Shown here one piece after another: positions 36,612 through 45,343 of a stretch of 64,000 nt of DNA. Under the pieces are notes generated by a model, which searched no databases, was not told the origin of the DNA, and worked only from the letters and a program-made list of their open reading frames with translations. Each line of letters starts with the position of its first letter. The stretch's first letter is position 1. Source of the DNA: Streptomyces pactum (GTDB taxonomy: Bacteria > Actinomycetota > Actinomycetes > Streptomycetales > Streptomycetaceae); assembly GCF_002005225.1 (NCBI RefSeq), contig NZ_CP019724.1:7730001-7794000 (forward strand), written 5' to 3'. The translations under genes and the position numbers were made by a program.

Positions 36612-38078
36612 TCAGGGGCACCGCAGCGCGCCTCCTCCGACATCGGGCCGTCCACCGGGGTCGTCCCAGACGAGTGCGAGCTGTTCGGCCGGGGACGGTG
36701 TCCCGGAGTCGAGTGCCCTTCGTCGCAACGACGTTATGCGTTCGGGGAGCCGGGCGGGACTGCCTCCGGAGATCAGCCGTCTGGTCGTCGAGTGCAGAGC
36801 CCCGGACTCCACATACCCGTCGGTGTCACCCTCGTCCCGTCCCCACAGCACGACGGGAACGCCGGCGTCCAGCGCCATCCCCACGGCGCGGGCCACCGCT
36901 CCGGCCGGGGCGCGGTCGTGCCGGGACGGCGGCTCCACGACGACGGCGAGGGCGAGGGCGAATTTCCGCATGCTCCTCGAAGGGTCCTGCTCGCGTCCGC
37001 ACGGCAGCCAGACGGCCCGTTCGGCCGAGAGGTCGAGGGACCTCTCGTACTCCCGCCACCGGTGCGCCCATCGTTCCCGCGCGCGGGGGTCGGTGGGTCG
37101 CTCCAGGTCGCGTACGACGACGGGGCACAACACGCCCAGGGGCAGACCCGTACCGGGCGAACCGTTGCTGCGGCTGCTGACGGACCAGCGGTCGACGGGG
37201 AGACCGAGCAGGGAGCGCGGCAGCATGAACTCGACGCGCGAGGGCAGTCCGCCCGAGAGGTCCTGCGCCTTCTCGAAGAACGTGTCGAAGCGGGCGACGA
37301 TCCGTCCGAGGGGTTGGGGTTCGTCGTCGACGACCAGGACGATCCAGCGTTCCGCGCCGTAGCCCAGCCACATGGACAACAGGCATTCCGAAGAGCCGGG
37401 CTGGTAGCGCTGGAGACTCACGACCAGCCGTACGCCATCGCCCTGGTCGCCGGAGGGGCCGTCGGGGCGGGATCCCGCAGCCGTCGGTACGGCGACACCA
37501 AGCCGCCGGGCGAGCCGGTGGATCCACTCCCGCAGGTCATCCTGCTGGAGCGGGGACCACCCGGGGCGTGCGGCGAGAGTGACGGCGAACCGCAGTAACG
37601 GGGGTGGCTGGTGGGGAGGGGCAGCCAGTTCCTCGAGGAAGGCGACGGCCTCCGCGGGCGACCGGGGAGGTCTCTCGGCAGCCGAGCCCGCGATCTCCAG
37701 GAAGGACGGCAGCCAGGGCTGGCGTTCGTCGGTGAGCAGAATTCGGACGAGCTCGGCTCCCTGACCGCTGAGGGGGCCGACGGGTTCGGTCAGGCGTGCG
37801 ACCAGGAGGCGGAGCCGGGTGATCGCGGGCGTTTCGCCGTGGAAGAGGGCGAGCAGGTCGGCGAGTTCCAGGAGGGCGCCGTCCCAGTGCAGCAGATGCC
37901 GGATCATCAGGTGGGCCGTCGTCCGGGTCGAAGCGCCTTGCCTGAGTCCCGCGACCAAGGCCGGCCGCATCTCGTCCAGAATCACGGCCCGGGTGTGCAC
38001 GTCGGCGAATCCCGGCAGATCGCAGAGCAGATCCACCAGTTCCGAGACAGTGACCTCCTCCTCCGGCTCCGTCCTCAA
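36612..38078 (-). CDS. VMAP protein: EAD2-like plus VMAP-C domain
   Basis: About 488 residues if started at the TTG at 38078. The N-terminal 90 residues fit an effector-associated domain of the EAD2 type (SELVDLLCDLPGFADVHTRA, then RPALVAGLRQGASTRTTAHL). The C-terminal half is the vWA-MoxR-associated VMAP-C domain (WLPCGREQDPSRSMRKFALA, then AVGMALDAGVPVVLWGRD). It is the first gene of the four-gene operon. The start is uncertain: the best ribosome site (GGAGGAGGAGG) sits 5 bases before a GTC at 38048, not a standard start. GTG 38036 and GTG 38153 are further options. Confidence 0.82.
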   Translation of the reverse strand: MRTEPEEEVTVSELVDLLCDLPGFADVHTRAVILDEMRPALVAGLRQGASTRTTAHLMIRHLLHWDGALLELADLLALFHGETPAITRLRLLVARLTEPVGPLSGQGAELVRILLTDERQPWLPSFLEIAGSAAERPPRSPAEAVAFLEELAAPPHQPPPLLRFAVTLAARPGWSPLQQDDLREWIHRLARRLGVAVPTAAGSRPDGPSGDQGDGVRLVVSLQRYQPGSSECLLSMWLGYGAERWIVLVVDDEPQPLGRIVARFDTFFEKAQDLSGGLPSRVEFMLPRSLLGLPVDRWSVSSRSNGSPGTGLPLGVLCPVVVRDLERPTDPRARERWAHRWREYERSLDLSAERAVWLPCGREQDPSRSMRKFALALAVVVEPPSRHDRAPAGAVARAVGMALDAGVPVVLWGRDEGDTDGYVESGALHSTTRRLISGGSPARLPERITSLRRRALDSGTPSPAEQLALVWDDPGGRPDVGGGALRCP

Positions 38079-38390
38079 GACGCGCGGGCCGGGATCGAAC
38101 CGGATGTTCGCACAGAAGGCCTCCCCGTCATCGACACCCCCGCTCCCGTACACCCGGATGGCACCACATGGTACGGGTGGTGCCCCCTGCTGTGAGCCGG
38201 ACCTGCGAATCCGGCGCTCAGTATCCGCGTCATCCACCACACGGTCGACCCTGCTGAGCGCGCGGCCGGTATGCCGCCAGGGTACGGAATTCGAATCCAG
38301 CATGGATAACAGCAAGAAGCAGCGCCGGCGTGGCCGCCCGCCGGCGACTCCCCGGACGGGGATGTGTGCCGACCGGGACCGGGTGCCCCG
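38079..38390. other. leader/promoter region of the VMAP operon, with inverted repeats
   Basis: A 312-bp gap between the VMAP gene and the aldo/keto reductase. It holds the 8-bp inverted repeat GGCACCAC/GTGGTGCC (38160-38167, 38177-38184), a nested CACCCG/CGGGTG pair, and an imperfect TGAGCCGGA/TCCGGCGCTCA hairpin (38191-38217). No ORF with family character was seen. No promoter consensus could be assigned with confidence. Confidence 0.45.
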
Positions 38391-39221
38391 TCAGAACTCC
38401 TCGTGCACCTCAGGGTCGCCGCCGATCCGCCGGTGCGCGCGGTCGGCGACCGCACGCATCTGGCCGGCGTCCAGCTCGAAGCCGAAGACGTCGAGGTTCG
38501 CCCGCTGCCGCGCGGGGTCGGAGGACTTCGGGATCGGCACCGCGCCGAGCTGGGTGTGCCAGCGCAGCACCGCCTGGGCGGGCGTCACCCCGTGCGCCTC
38601 CGCGACCGCGACGAGGGCCGGATCGTCCAGCAGGTCGCTGCCGCGGCCCAGCGGGCTCCAGCTCTCGGTGCGGATGCCCTTGCGCTCGTGGAAGGCGCGC
38701 AGTTCGTCCTGCGGGAAGAGCGGATGCAGCTCGATCTGGTTGACGGACGGCAGGACGCCGGTCTCCTTCTCCAGCCGTTCGATGTGTGCGGCCGTGAAGT
38801 TCGAGACGCCCACCGAGCGCACGAGGCCGTCGTCGCGCAGTTTCACCATGGCCTTCCACGAGTCGGCGTACCTGTCCACACGGGGCAGCGGCCAGTGGAT
38901 CAGGTACAGGTCGACGTAGTCCACGCCGAGCCGGGCGCGGGACTCCTCGAACGAGGCGAGCGTCTCCTCGTAGCCGTGGTGCCGACCGGGCAGCTTGGTC
39001 GTCACCACGACCTCCTCGCGGGGTACCCCGCTGCCGGCCACGCCCCGGCCGACGCCGGTCTCGTTGCGGTAGTTCGTCGCCGTGTCGATCAGCCGGTAGC
39101 CCGCCTGCAGGGCTTCGCGGACCGCCCGCTCCGCTTCGTCGTCCTTCATCGGCCAGGTGCCCAGCCCCAGGGCGGGGAGCGAGGTGCCGTCGTTGAGCGT
39201 GTGCGTCGGAATGCCGATCAC
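38391..39221 (-). CDS. aldo/keto reductase
   Basis: A 276-residue NADPH-dependent oxidoreductase with a TIM-barrel fold. The catalytic tetrad is visible: Asp and Tyr in RLIDTATNYRNETGVG, Lys in VVVTTKLPG and His in LYLIHWPLP. Cofactor binding is in VPIPKSSDPARQRANLDVF, typical of AKR5-like 2,5-diketo-gluconate reductase relatives. The GTG at 39221 follows GGAAGG. It is divergent from the TauD-type oxygenase. Substrate not deducible. Confidence 0.9.
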   Translation of the reverse strand: MIGIPTHTLNDGTSLPALGLGTWPMKDDEAERAVREALQAGYRLIDTATNYRNETGVGRGVAGSGVPREEVVVTTKLPGRHHGYEETLASFEESRARLGVDYVDLYLIHWPLPRVDRYADSWKAMVKLRDDGLVRSVGVSNFTAAHIERLEKETGVLPSVNQIELHPLFPQDELRAFHERKGIRTESWSPLGRGSDLLDDPALVAVAEAHGVTPAQAVLRWHTQLGAVPIPKSSDPARQRANLDVFGFELDAGQMRAVADRAHRRIGGDPEVHEEF

Positions 39222-39389
39222 CGTGGGACCTTCCCTCGACTGTGTACGGCGGTGTGCCGCCCGTCCAGCGTCGCCCACGGAGCGAGTGGTGATCAACCGG
39301 GACGGCGCGGGAGGGGTTCTGCCACGATCTCCGAGGGAGCCGGCACGCACGACCGACCGGCCAGTGACCGACCGACCAACGGAGCACGC

Positions 39390-40397
39390 ATGACGACGGA
39401 CAGGGCAGCGGCGAACCGTACGGCGCCAGGGCCCACGGGGATCGATCCCGCGGTGATCGAGGCCGCCGGGATCCGGGTGAGACCCGCCGCCGGGCACATC
39501 GGCGCCGAGATCCACGGCGTCGACCTGGCCGGCGGCCTCGACGCGGCGCAGGTCGCGGCGGTCCGGGCGCTGATGCTGCGCTGGAAGGTCGTGTTCTTCC
39601 GCGACCAGGGCCTCGACCACGCCGGACACGTGGCCTTCGCGCGCCTCTTCGGCGAGCCGGTCGTCCTGCCCCGGCGCGGCAAGGCGTCACCGGCGGACTT
39701 CCCGGAGGTCGAGACGACCGCCGACCGGCTGGAACTGGGCGGGCGGTTCGGGATGGAGCACGACGAGTGGCTGCGCCGCCGCCGCCACACGCTGCTGCGC
39801 GGCTGGCACTGCGACCACGGCGCCCGCGTCGACCCGCCGGCCGCCACCATCCTGCGCGCCGAGACGGTCCCGCCCTACGGCGGCGACACCACCTGGTCGA
39901 ACCTGGCCGCCGCCTACGCCGGACTGTCCGCCCCGATGCGCGCGTTCGTCGACGGGCTGCGCGCCGAACACCGCCTCGGCGTCGGCTACCAGCCCCGGCC
40001 GGGCGACGACGCCTACGTCCGGCACCTGCTCGACCACCAGACCGCGACCGTGCACCCGCTGGTCCGCGTCCACCCGGAGACGGGGGAGCGGGTGCTGTTC
40101 GTCAACGGCTACTACGTCGAGCAGATCGCCGGCCTCTCCCGCCCGGAGAGCGCGGCGGTCCTGGAACTGCTGCTGGAGCAGGCGACCCGCCCCGAGTACA
40201 CCGTCCGCTTCCGCTGGGAGCCGGGCAGCGTCGCCTTCTGGGACAACCGGGCCGCCATCCACCTCGCCCCGAGCGACAACGCCCACCTGGGCCACCCCCG
40301 GATCATGCACCGCGTCATGCTCGCCGGCGACGTGCCGGCCGGGGTCGACGGCACCCACTCGGAAGCGATCGTCGGCAGCGAACCGGGACGCTGGTGA
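39390..40397 (+). CDS. TauD/TfdA-family Fe(II)/2-oxoglutarate dioxygenase
   Basis: A 335-residue dioxygenase. The iron triad is His and Asp in RGWHCDHGARVDPP and the distal His in WDNRAAIHLAPS; the 2-oxoglutarate-binding Arg is in HPRIMHRVML. The N-terminal block GAEIHGVDLAGGLDAAQVAA and FFRDQGLDHAGHVAFARLFG are typical of TauD. Such enzymes hydroxylate taurine, alkylsulfates or phenoxyacids; the substrate here is unknown. ATG 39390 lies 6 bases after GGAG. Confidence 0.9.
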   Translation: MTTDRAAANRTAPGPTGIDPAVIEAAGIRVRPAAGHIGAEIHGVDLAGGLDAAQVAAVRALMLRWKVVFFRDQGLDHAGHVAFARLFGEPVVLPRRGKASPADFPEVETTADRLELGGRFGMEHDEWLRRRRHTLLRGWHCDHGARVDPPAATILRAETVPPYGGDTTWSNLAAAYAGLSAPMRAFVDGLRAEHRLGVGYQPRPGDDAYVRHLLDHQTATVHPLVRVHPETGERVLFVNGYYVEQIAGLSRPESAAVLELLLEQATRPEYTVRFRWEPGSVAFWDNRAAIHLAPSDNAHLGHPRIMHRVMLAGDVPAGVDGTHSEAIVGSEPGRW

Positions 40398-40691
40398 GCC
40401 GTCAGCCGAGCGGGACCGCCACCTCGTCCTCGACGGGCGGGTCCAGCTCCTGCGCCCGGTTGCCGGTGGCGGCGCAGCAGCGCGGCCGGACCGGGCAGCC
40501 GGAATGACGTTCAGGGGCGAGCCGGTCACCGTCACCTTCCGCCGTGGGCCCCCGGGACACCGCCATGGCCTTCGGCGATGTCGCGTGCGGAGTCGGATAC
40601 CCGGGCACGGCAACAACGGCCGGGGCGGGGGCCCGACCGAGGAGAGCCCGCCAACTCCCTCCCCGGTGACGCCGTTTCGCGGCGCGGTGGG
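40398..40691. other. 294-bp region without a supported gene
   Basis: Between two convergent genes. A 54-codon minus-strand frame (40402-40566) contains a short cysteine pair (GCPVRPRCCAATG) but has no ribosome site and no recognised homologous pattern, so it is not called. No terminator with a T-run was found. Confidence 0.4.
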
Positions 40692-41447
40692 TCAGAACGT
40701 CCGCTTCAGCAGGTCCAGCAGTGCCGCCCAGTGGCGCTCCGTCGCCTCCGGGTCGTACGCCGCGGTGTCGGCCTGCGTGTAGCCGTGGGGGGCGCCGTCG
40801 TACACCTCGCAGCGGTGCCGGACGCCGGCCGCGGTCAGTGCCGCCGCCAGGCGTTCCTGCTGCTGGGCAGGCATGGAGCCGTCGTGGTCCGCGTGGCCGA
40901 AGTACAGCTCGGCGGTGATGTCTGCGGCCACCAGGTGCGGGCTCTGCGGCCCTTCGGTCGCCAGGTTCCCGCCGTGGAAGCCGGCCGCCGCGGCGACCCG
41001 GTCCGGATAGGCGCCGGCCGTGCGCAGGGCGAGCGCGGCGCCCATGCAGTAGCCGGTCAGTGCGACCGGGCCGTCGGCCGCCGCCGGCGCCTCGGCCAGC
41101 CACCGCAGGTAGGCGTCGGCGTCCCGCATGGCCCGGTTCGGCGTCAGCGACCGCATGACCGGGCCGAGGCGCTGGAAGATGTCCGGACGCGCCCCCGGGT
41201 CGATGAACTCGGGCAGCTCCACGACCGGCGCCCGCCCGTGCCGGTAGAACACGTTGGGCACCAGGACCGTGTACCCGGCGCCGGCCAGCCGGTCGGCCAT
41301 GTTCCGCAGTTGCGGGCGCAGCCCGAAGGCGTCCATGTAGAGCAGGACCGCGGGGCGCGCGCCCCCGTCGGCGGGGTGCGTGAGATAGGCGTCGGCGGTG
41401 CCGTCGTCGGTGGGGACGTCGACGGCGGTTCCCTGTACGGCGGTCAT
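40692..41447 (-). CDS. dienelactone hydrolase family protein
   Basis: A 251-residue alpha/beta hydrolase. The DLH triad is present: nucleophile Cys in VALTGYCMGAALALR, Asp in YFGHADHDGSMP and His in YDGAPHGYTQAD. Start region RPAVLLYMDAFGLRPQLRNM is typical. Such enzymes hydrolyse dienelactone in aromatic catabolism, or other small esters. ATG start at 41447. Cytoplasmic and monocistronic. Confidence 0.92.
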   Translation of the reverse strand: MTAVQGTAVDVPTDDGTADAYLTHPADGGARPAVLLYMDAFGLRPQLRNMADRLAGAGYTVLVPNVFYRHGRAPVVELPEFIDPGARPDIFQRLGPVMRSLTPNRAMRDADAYLRWLAEAPAAADGPVALTGYCMGAALALRTAGAYPDRVAAAAGFHGGNLATEGPQSPHLVAADITAELYFGHADHDGSMPAQQQERLAAALTAAGVRHRCEVYDGAPHGYTQADTAAYDPEATERHWAALLDLLKRTF

Positions 41448-41564
41448 GGCGGGGCTGCCTCTCTGTCGTGTCCCGGTGCCCGGCCCGCCGGCCCCACCGG
41501 CGGATCACGGCCATCCTGGCACGCCGGACCGTGGGCGTGCCGCCGCCCCGGGGGCGGGCTTCCG

Positions 41565-42185
41565 CTACTCGAACCTGGTGGTGTCGCCCGCGCCCCGCCG
41601 CACGATCTCCGCCTCACCGCCGGAGAAGTCGACGACGGTGGTCGGCTCGGTGCCGCAGTCCCCGGAGTCGATCACCGCGTCGAGCACATGGTCGAGCCGG
41701 TCCTTGATCTCCCAGCCCTGGGTCATCGGCTCCTCCTCGCCGGGCAGCAGCAGAGTGCTGGACAGCAGGGGCTCACCGAGCTCGGCGAGCAGCGCCTGGG
41801 TGACGACGTGGTCGGGGATGCGCACGCCCACGGTCTTCTTCTTCGGATGCTGGAGCATGCGCGGCACCTCCCTCGTCGCCGGCAGGATGAAGGTGTAGCT
41901 GCCGGGCGTCGACGCCTTGATCGCCCGGAACACGTCGTTGTCGATCTGTACGAACTGACCGAGCTGCGCGAAGTCCTGGCACACCAGGGTGAAGTGGTGC
42001 CTGTTGTCCAGTTGCCGGATCGACCGGATGCGGTCGGTGCCGTCGCGGCTGCCCAGTCGGCAGCCCAGCGCGTAGCAGGAGTCCGTCGGATACGCGATCA
42101 GCGCCCCGGAGCGGACGCTGTCCGCGACCTGGGCGATGCTGCGCGGCTGGGGGTTGTCGGGGTGCACGTCGAAGTACTTCGCCAT
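41565..42185 (-). CDS. Sua5/YrdC/YciO-family protein (L-threonylcarbamoyladenylate synthase-like)
   Basis: A 206-residue protein with the YrdC fold: the nucleotide-binding start GALIAYPTDSCYALGCRLG, RIRSIRQLDNRHHFTLVC, and SYTFILPATREVPRML with the KKKTVGVRIPDH segment. Sua5/TsaC make the threonylcarbamoyl-AMP used for t6A37 of tRNA; YciO is a close relative of uncertain activity. The KxR/SxN pattern is compatible with either, and the length without a Sua5 domain favours the TsaC/YciO type. Convergent with the dienelactone hydrolase, divergent from the PucR-like gene. Confidence 0.85.
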   Translation of the reverse strand: MAKYFDVHPDNPQPRSIAQVADSVRSGALIAYPTDSCYALGCRLGSRDGTDRIRSIRQLDNRHHFTLVCQDFAQLGQFVQIDNDVFRAIKASTPGSYTFILPATREVPRMLQHPKKKTVGVRIPDHVVTQALLAELGEPLLSSTLLLPGEEEPMTQGWEIKDRLDHVLDAVIDSGDCGTEPTTVVDFSGGEAEIVRRGAGDTTRFE

Positions 42186-42354
42186 TCACCGAGCTTATGC
42201 CCGACGGAGCGTGCGGACCGACAGGCCCGGTCGGCGGCTCCGTCGCCGCCCGTGCCCGGATCCTCGCGCCCGCGCGAATGCCGGGCGGGCTCAGCCATGG
42301 GGTAACGTCCCCGGCCTGGGCCGAGGTCAGGGCGACGACGAGGAGAAGGCCGAC

Positions 42355-43884
42355 GTGGCGGGCCGACAGGACGGGGCACGGCGGTGGGAGGCCGGGGCCG
42401 GTGAGCACGCGGACTGGGCGGCGGAACTGCTCGACCACCTGCGGCCGGCCGGACGCGACGTGCGCAGGGTCGTGACCTGGCTGGCCCGGGCCGCGCACGC
42501 GACCGTGGCGCTGCGGGACGGTGCCGGCCTTCTGCTGGCCGGCACCCGTATCCCGCTGGACGAGGACCTGGTCGCCGACATCACCTCCGGCCGGATCGCC
42601 TCCGCGGCCCTGGAGGACCGGGGCCGCCATCTGCGGCTCGTCCGCGTGGAGCGAGTCCATCCGACGCCGGCCGCCGTCCTCGCGGTGGCGCGCGACACCC
42701 CCTTCGACCGGCGGGCGTCCGACATCGTCACCCACACCGCCCAGGTCGTGGAGCTGCTGCTGGCCGGCCACGAGTCGACCGCGGCCGGACACCGGTTGCG
42801 ACGGGCGGCCTCCGACCTGCGCCTGGCCATCCTGCAACTGCTGATGGTGGAGGACACCGTCTCGGCCCGCCGCGTGGCCGCCGGGCTCTGGCCGGGCCTC
42901 CTCGACACCGACGAGGCGTGCGTCTACGTCGTGGAGAGCAGCCCCGACGAGCGCGACGACCTCGCCGAGGAGTGCCTGTCGGCGACGGGTGAACGGGCGC
43001 TCGTCGTACGGTGCCCGGCCATGGACGGGCACGTGATCGTCCTCACGCCCCGCGAGACCGCCGGAGCGGAGCTGCGCTCGCTCGTCGGCCGTCTCCCCGG
43101 CGTCTTCCTCGGCGGCAGCGCCCGGCAGAGCCTAGCCCGCACCGCCACCGCGTACGGGCAGGCCGTCAGCGCCCTGGCCGTCGCACGCTTCCGCCCGGAC
43201 AAGGCGGCCGTGTACGCCGAGCGCACCCATCCCGAGCGCCTGATGGACCCGGCGGCGCTGTACGGCTGGACGGTCCGCCTGCTGCGCCCGCTCGACGCCC
43301 TGCCGCACCACACCCGCGCCGAACTGCTCGCCACCACCCGGCTCGGACTGGAGTTCACCGCCGTCAACACGGCGAAGGTCCTCGGCGTCAGCCGCAACAC
43401 GGTCCGCGCCCGCATGGACCGGGTGGAGTCACTGCTGCGCACCGACTTCGCCGACCTGACCGTCCGCGCCACCGTCCACCTCGCCCTGAACGCCCAGGCC
43501 GGCCACGCCCAGCACCCCGCCGACGGTGCCGAACGGTCCGGCCCCGCCGAGCTCACCGACCTGCTGGCCGGGCCCGCGCTGCGCACCTGGGCCGGCGACC
43601 TGCTCGGCCGCCTGGAACCGGACACCCGGGACCTGCGGCGCACGCTCCGCACCTGGATCGCCGTCGGCGGCAACGCCGAACGGGCCGCGCAGACGCTCGG
43701 CGTACACGCCCAGACCGTGCGCGAGCACGTCCGCAGCGCCGAGCCCGTCCTCGAACGCCAGCTCCTCGCCGCGGGCAGCGACCTGTACGAGGTCGTGCTC
43801 GCCCATCTGGCGGCGGGCGACCTCGGCCTGCCACGCCTGCGCGGGTCGAAACCGGACCATCCGGACCCGCCTGTGCACGGGTGA
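42355..43884 (+). CDS. PucR-type helix-turn-helix regulator
   Basis: A 509-residue DNA-binding regulator. After a GAF-like N-terminal sensor (residues 20-150) comes a GGDEF-like region and an HTH_30 domain LGLEFTAVNTAKVLGVSRNT with VRARMDRVESLLRTD at about 345-390. The C-terminal 100 residues repeat the pattern (RTLRTWIAVGGNAERAAQTL then VHAQTVREHVRSAEPVLERQ), giving a second HTH. PucR-type proteins control purine, amino-acid or drug-metabolism genes. The GTG at 42355 follows AGGAGAAGG. The target is probably local but cannot be named. Confidence 0.85.
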   Translation: MAGRQDGARRWEAGAGEHADWAAELLDHLRPAGRDVRRVVTWLARAAHATVALRDGAGLLLAGTRIPLDEDLVADITSGRIASAALEDRGRHLRLVRVERVHPTPAAVLAVARDTPFDRRASDIVTHTAQVVELLLAGHESTAAGHRLRRAASDLRLAILQLLMVEDTVSARRVAAGLWPGLLDTDEACVYVVESSPDERDDLAEECLSATGERALVVRCPAMDGHVIVLTPRETAGAELRSLVGRLPGVFLGGSARQSLARTATAYGQAVSALAVARFRPDKAAVYAERTHPERLMDPAALYGWTVRLLRPLDALPHHTRAELLATTRLGLEFTAVNTAKVLGVSRNTVRARMDRVESLLRTDFADLTVRATVHLALNAQAGHAQHPADGAERSGPAELTDLLAGPALRTWAGDLLGRLEPDTRDLRRTLRTWIAVGGNAERAAQTLGVHAQTVREHVRSAEPVLERQLLAAGSDLYEVVLAHLAAGDLGLPRLRGSKPDHPDPPVHG

Positions 43885-43957
43885 GTCCCCGTGGCCCGGC
43901 AGTGGGCACGGACGCGATTCACAACGGCCGAGCCGTCCACGTAGGTTCGACGGGCCG

Positions 43958-43996
43958 AGGGGGCACGACCGGAACGGGGGACCGGTCGCGCCCCCT
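43958..43996. terminator. strong bidirectional hairpin terminator
   Basis: A 15-bp stem with one mismatch (43958-43972 with 43982-43996; arms begin AGGGGGCACGACCGG and CCGGTCGCGCCCCCT) around a 9-base loop, followed by CCCTTTT (44000-44006). It separates the PucR-like gene from the convergent P450 remnant/dehydrogenase unit. Confidence 0.75.
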
Positions 43997-44029
43997 TCGC
44001 CCTTTTCGCCACCCGGGCGGCGGACCGGC

Positions 44030-44248
44030 TCAGCCGCGCGGCCGTACCGGGATCTCCCGCCAGCCGAAGGCGATGAACGACGGCACCTGCCGCAACTGCC
44101 GGGGGTCCACCGCCAGGCGCGACTCGGGGAACCTCTCGAACAGGGCGGGCAGGGCGGTCAGGGCCTCCTCGCGGGCGAGCGGAGCGCCGACGCACCGGTG
44201 CACTCCGATGCCGAACGCCACCCGGCCGACGGGGCCGGGGGCGGGCGG
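44030..44248 (-). pseudogene. cytochrome P450, C-terminal remnant
   Basis: About 72 codons of a P450 3' end. The haem-binding loop is intact (VAFGIGVHRCVGAPLAR, with the axial Cys), followed by the L-helix (EALTALPALFERFPESRLAV) and the normal C-terminus. Everything upstream, around 340 residues, is missing: the frame begins directly at the stop codon of the alcohol dehydrogenase. It looks like a deletion scar that joined the dehydrogenase to a P450 tail. An ATG/GTG inside would give at most 63 residues, not a functional enzyme. Confidence 0.85.
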
Positions 44249-45289
44249 TCAGCCGTGGGGCAGGATCACCGCACGGCCGTTGACCTTTCCCTCGTGGAGC
44301 CGCTCGTAGGCGGGCGGGGCGTCGTCCAGGGAGTACGTCTCGGTGTGCACGGACACCGCGCCCGCGCGGGCCAGGTCCAGGACCTCGATGAGCTCGCCGC
44401 GGCTGCCCCAGTAGGGCGCGTTGACCGACACCTCGAAGGGCAGCAGGCCGAACCCGACGGGGAGCGACCCGCCGCCGATGCCGACCAGCGTGACGTCGCC
44501 CTCGACGGCCGCGACGGCGCCCGCGGTCCGCACGGTCGGTGCCACACCGACGAAGTCGAACACGGCCTCGGCGCCGAGCCCGCCGGTGAGCTCGCGCACC
44601 GCGTCCGCCGCCTTGGCGTCCGACAGCACCGCCTCGTGCGCGCCCACCTCGCGGGCCAGGCGCAGCTTGTCCTCGCTGACGTCGAGGGCGACGACCCGGG
44701 CGGACGTCAACGCGCGCAGCAACTGGATGGCGACGTGACCGAGGCCGCCGGCGCCGATCACCACCGCGGTCGTCCCGGGGACCAGCTTGGGCAGCGAGCG
44801 CTTGACGGCGTGGTACGGCGTCAGGCCCGCGTCCGTCAGCGGTACGGCCGCGACGGGGTCGAGCCCGTTCAGCGGGACCAGGTGCCGGGGGTCGTCGACG
44901 AGCAGGTACTCGGCCATCGAGCCCGGACGCCCGAGCCCCGGCGGGTGGATGCCCAGCTCGTCGGCGCGCAGGCAGTAGTTCTCCTTGCCCTGGGCGCACT
45001 TGGCGCAGGTGCCGCAGCCCCAGGGGCCGTACACGGCGACCGCGTCGCCCTCGGCGAGGCCGGTCGCCTCGGCGCCCAGCGCCGCCACCGTGCCGACGCC
45101 CTCGTGACCGAGGGTGAGGGGCAGCTCGTAGGGGAAGCCCTCGGCGGGCCAGCTCATCACCGCGATGTCGGAGTGGCAGACGCCGGCGGCGGTGACCTCC
45201 AACAGCACCTGGCCGGGGCCGGGCTCGGGGTCGGGGACCGTGACGACCTCGGGCGGCGCCCCGATCGTGCGGTACTGCAGTGCCTTCAT
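44249..45289 (-). CDS. zinc-dependent alcohol dehydrogenase (MDR family)
   Basis: A 346-residue NAD(P)-dependent dehydrogenase. Catalytic zinc ligands are Cys in TAAGVCHSDIAV and His-Glu in LTLGHEGVGTV; the structural zinc loop is WGCGTCAKCAQGKENYC. The Rossmann glycine motif is VVIGAGGLGHVAIQLL. It starts at an ATG (45289) and follows a TetR gene and an SDR remnant on the same strand, so it is probably repressed by that TetR. Substrate unknown. Confidence 0.92.
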   Translation of the reverse strand: MKALQYRTIGAPPEVVTVPDPEPGPGQVLLEVTAAGVCHSDIAVMSWPAEGFPYELPLTLGHEGVGTVAALGAEATGLAEGDAVAVYGPWGCGTCAKCAQGKENYCLRADELGIHPPGLGRPGSMAEYLLVDDPRHLVPLNGLDPVAAVPLTDAGLTPYHAVKRSLPKLVPGTTAVVIGAGGLGHVAIQLLRALTSARVVALDVSEDKLRLAREVGAHEAVLSDAKAADAVRELTGGLGAEAVFDFVGVAPTVRTAGAVAAVEGDVTLVGIGGGSLPVGFGLLPFEVSVNAPYWGSRGELIEVLDLARAGAVSVHTETYSLDDAPPAYERLHEGKVNGRAVILPHG

Positions 45290-45343
45290 GGCTGAACTCC
45301 TTTGTTTTCCCCCGGTTCGTCCCCCCTGGTCGCGTAACCGGTC

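Noticed and set aside
38082..38104. GGTTCGATCCC on the minus strand, resembling a tRNA T-loop
   Set aside because: No matching D-arm, anticodon arm or 7-bp acceptor stem could be built around it; the T-stem itself is only 4 bp. The TTCGAAT near 38288 also fails.
40402..40566. 54-codon minus-strand frame with a CPVRPRCC motif
   Set aside because: No ribosome site, no conserved pattern I recognise and short length; left as intergenic.
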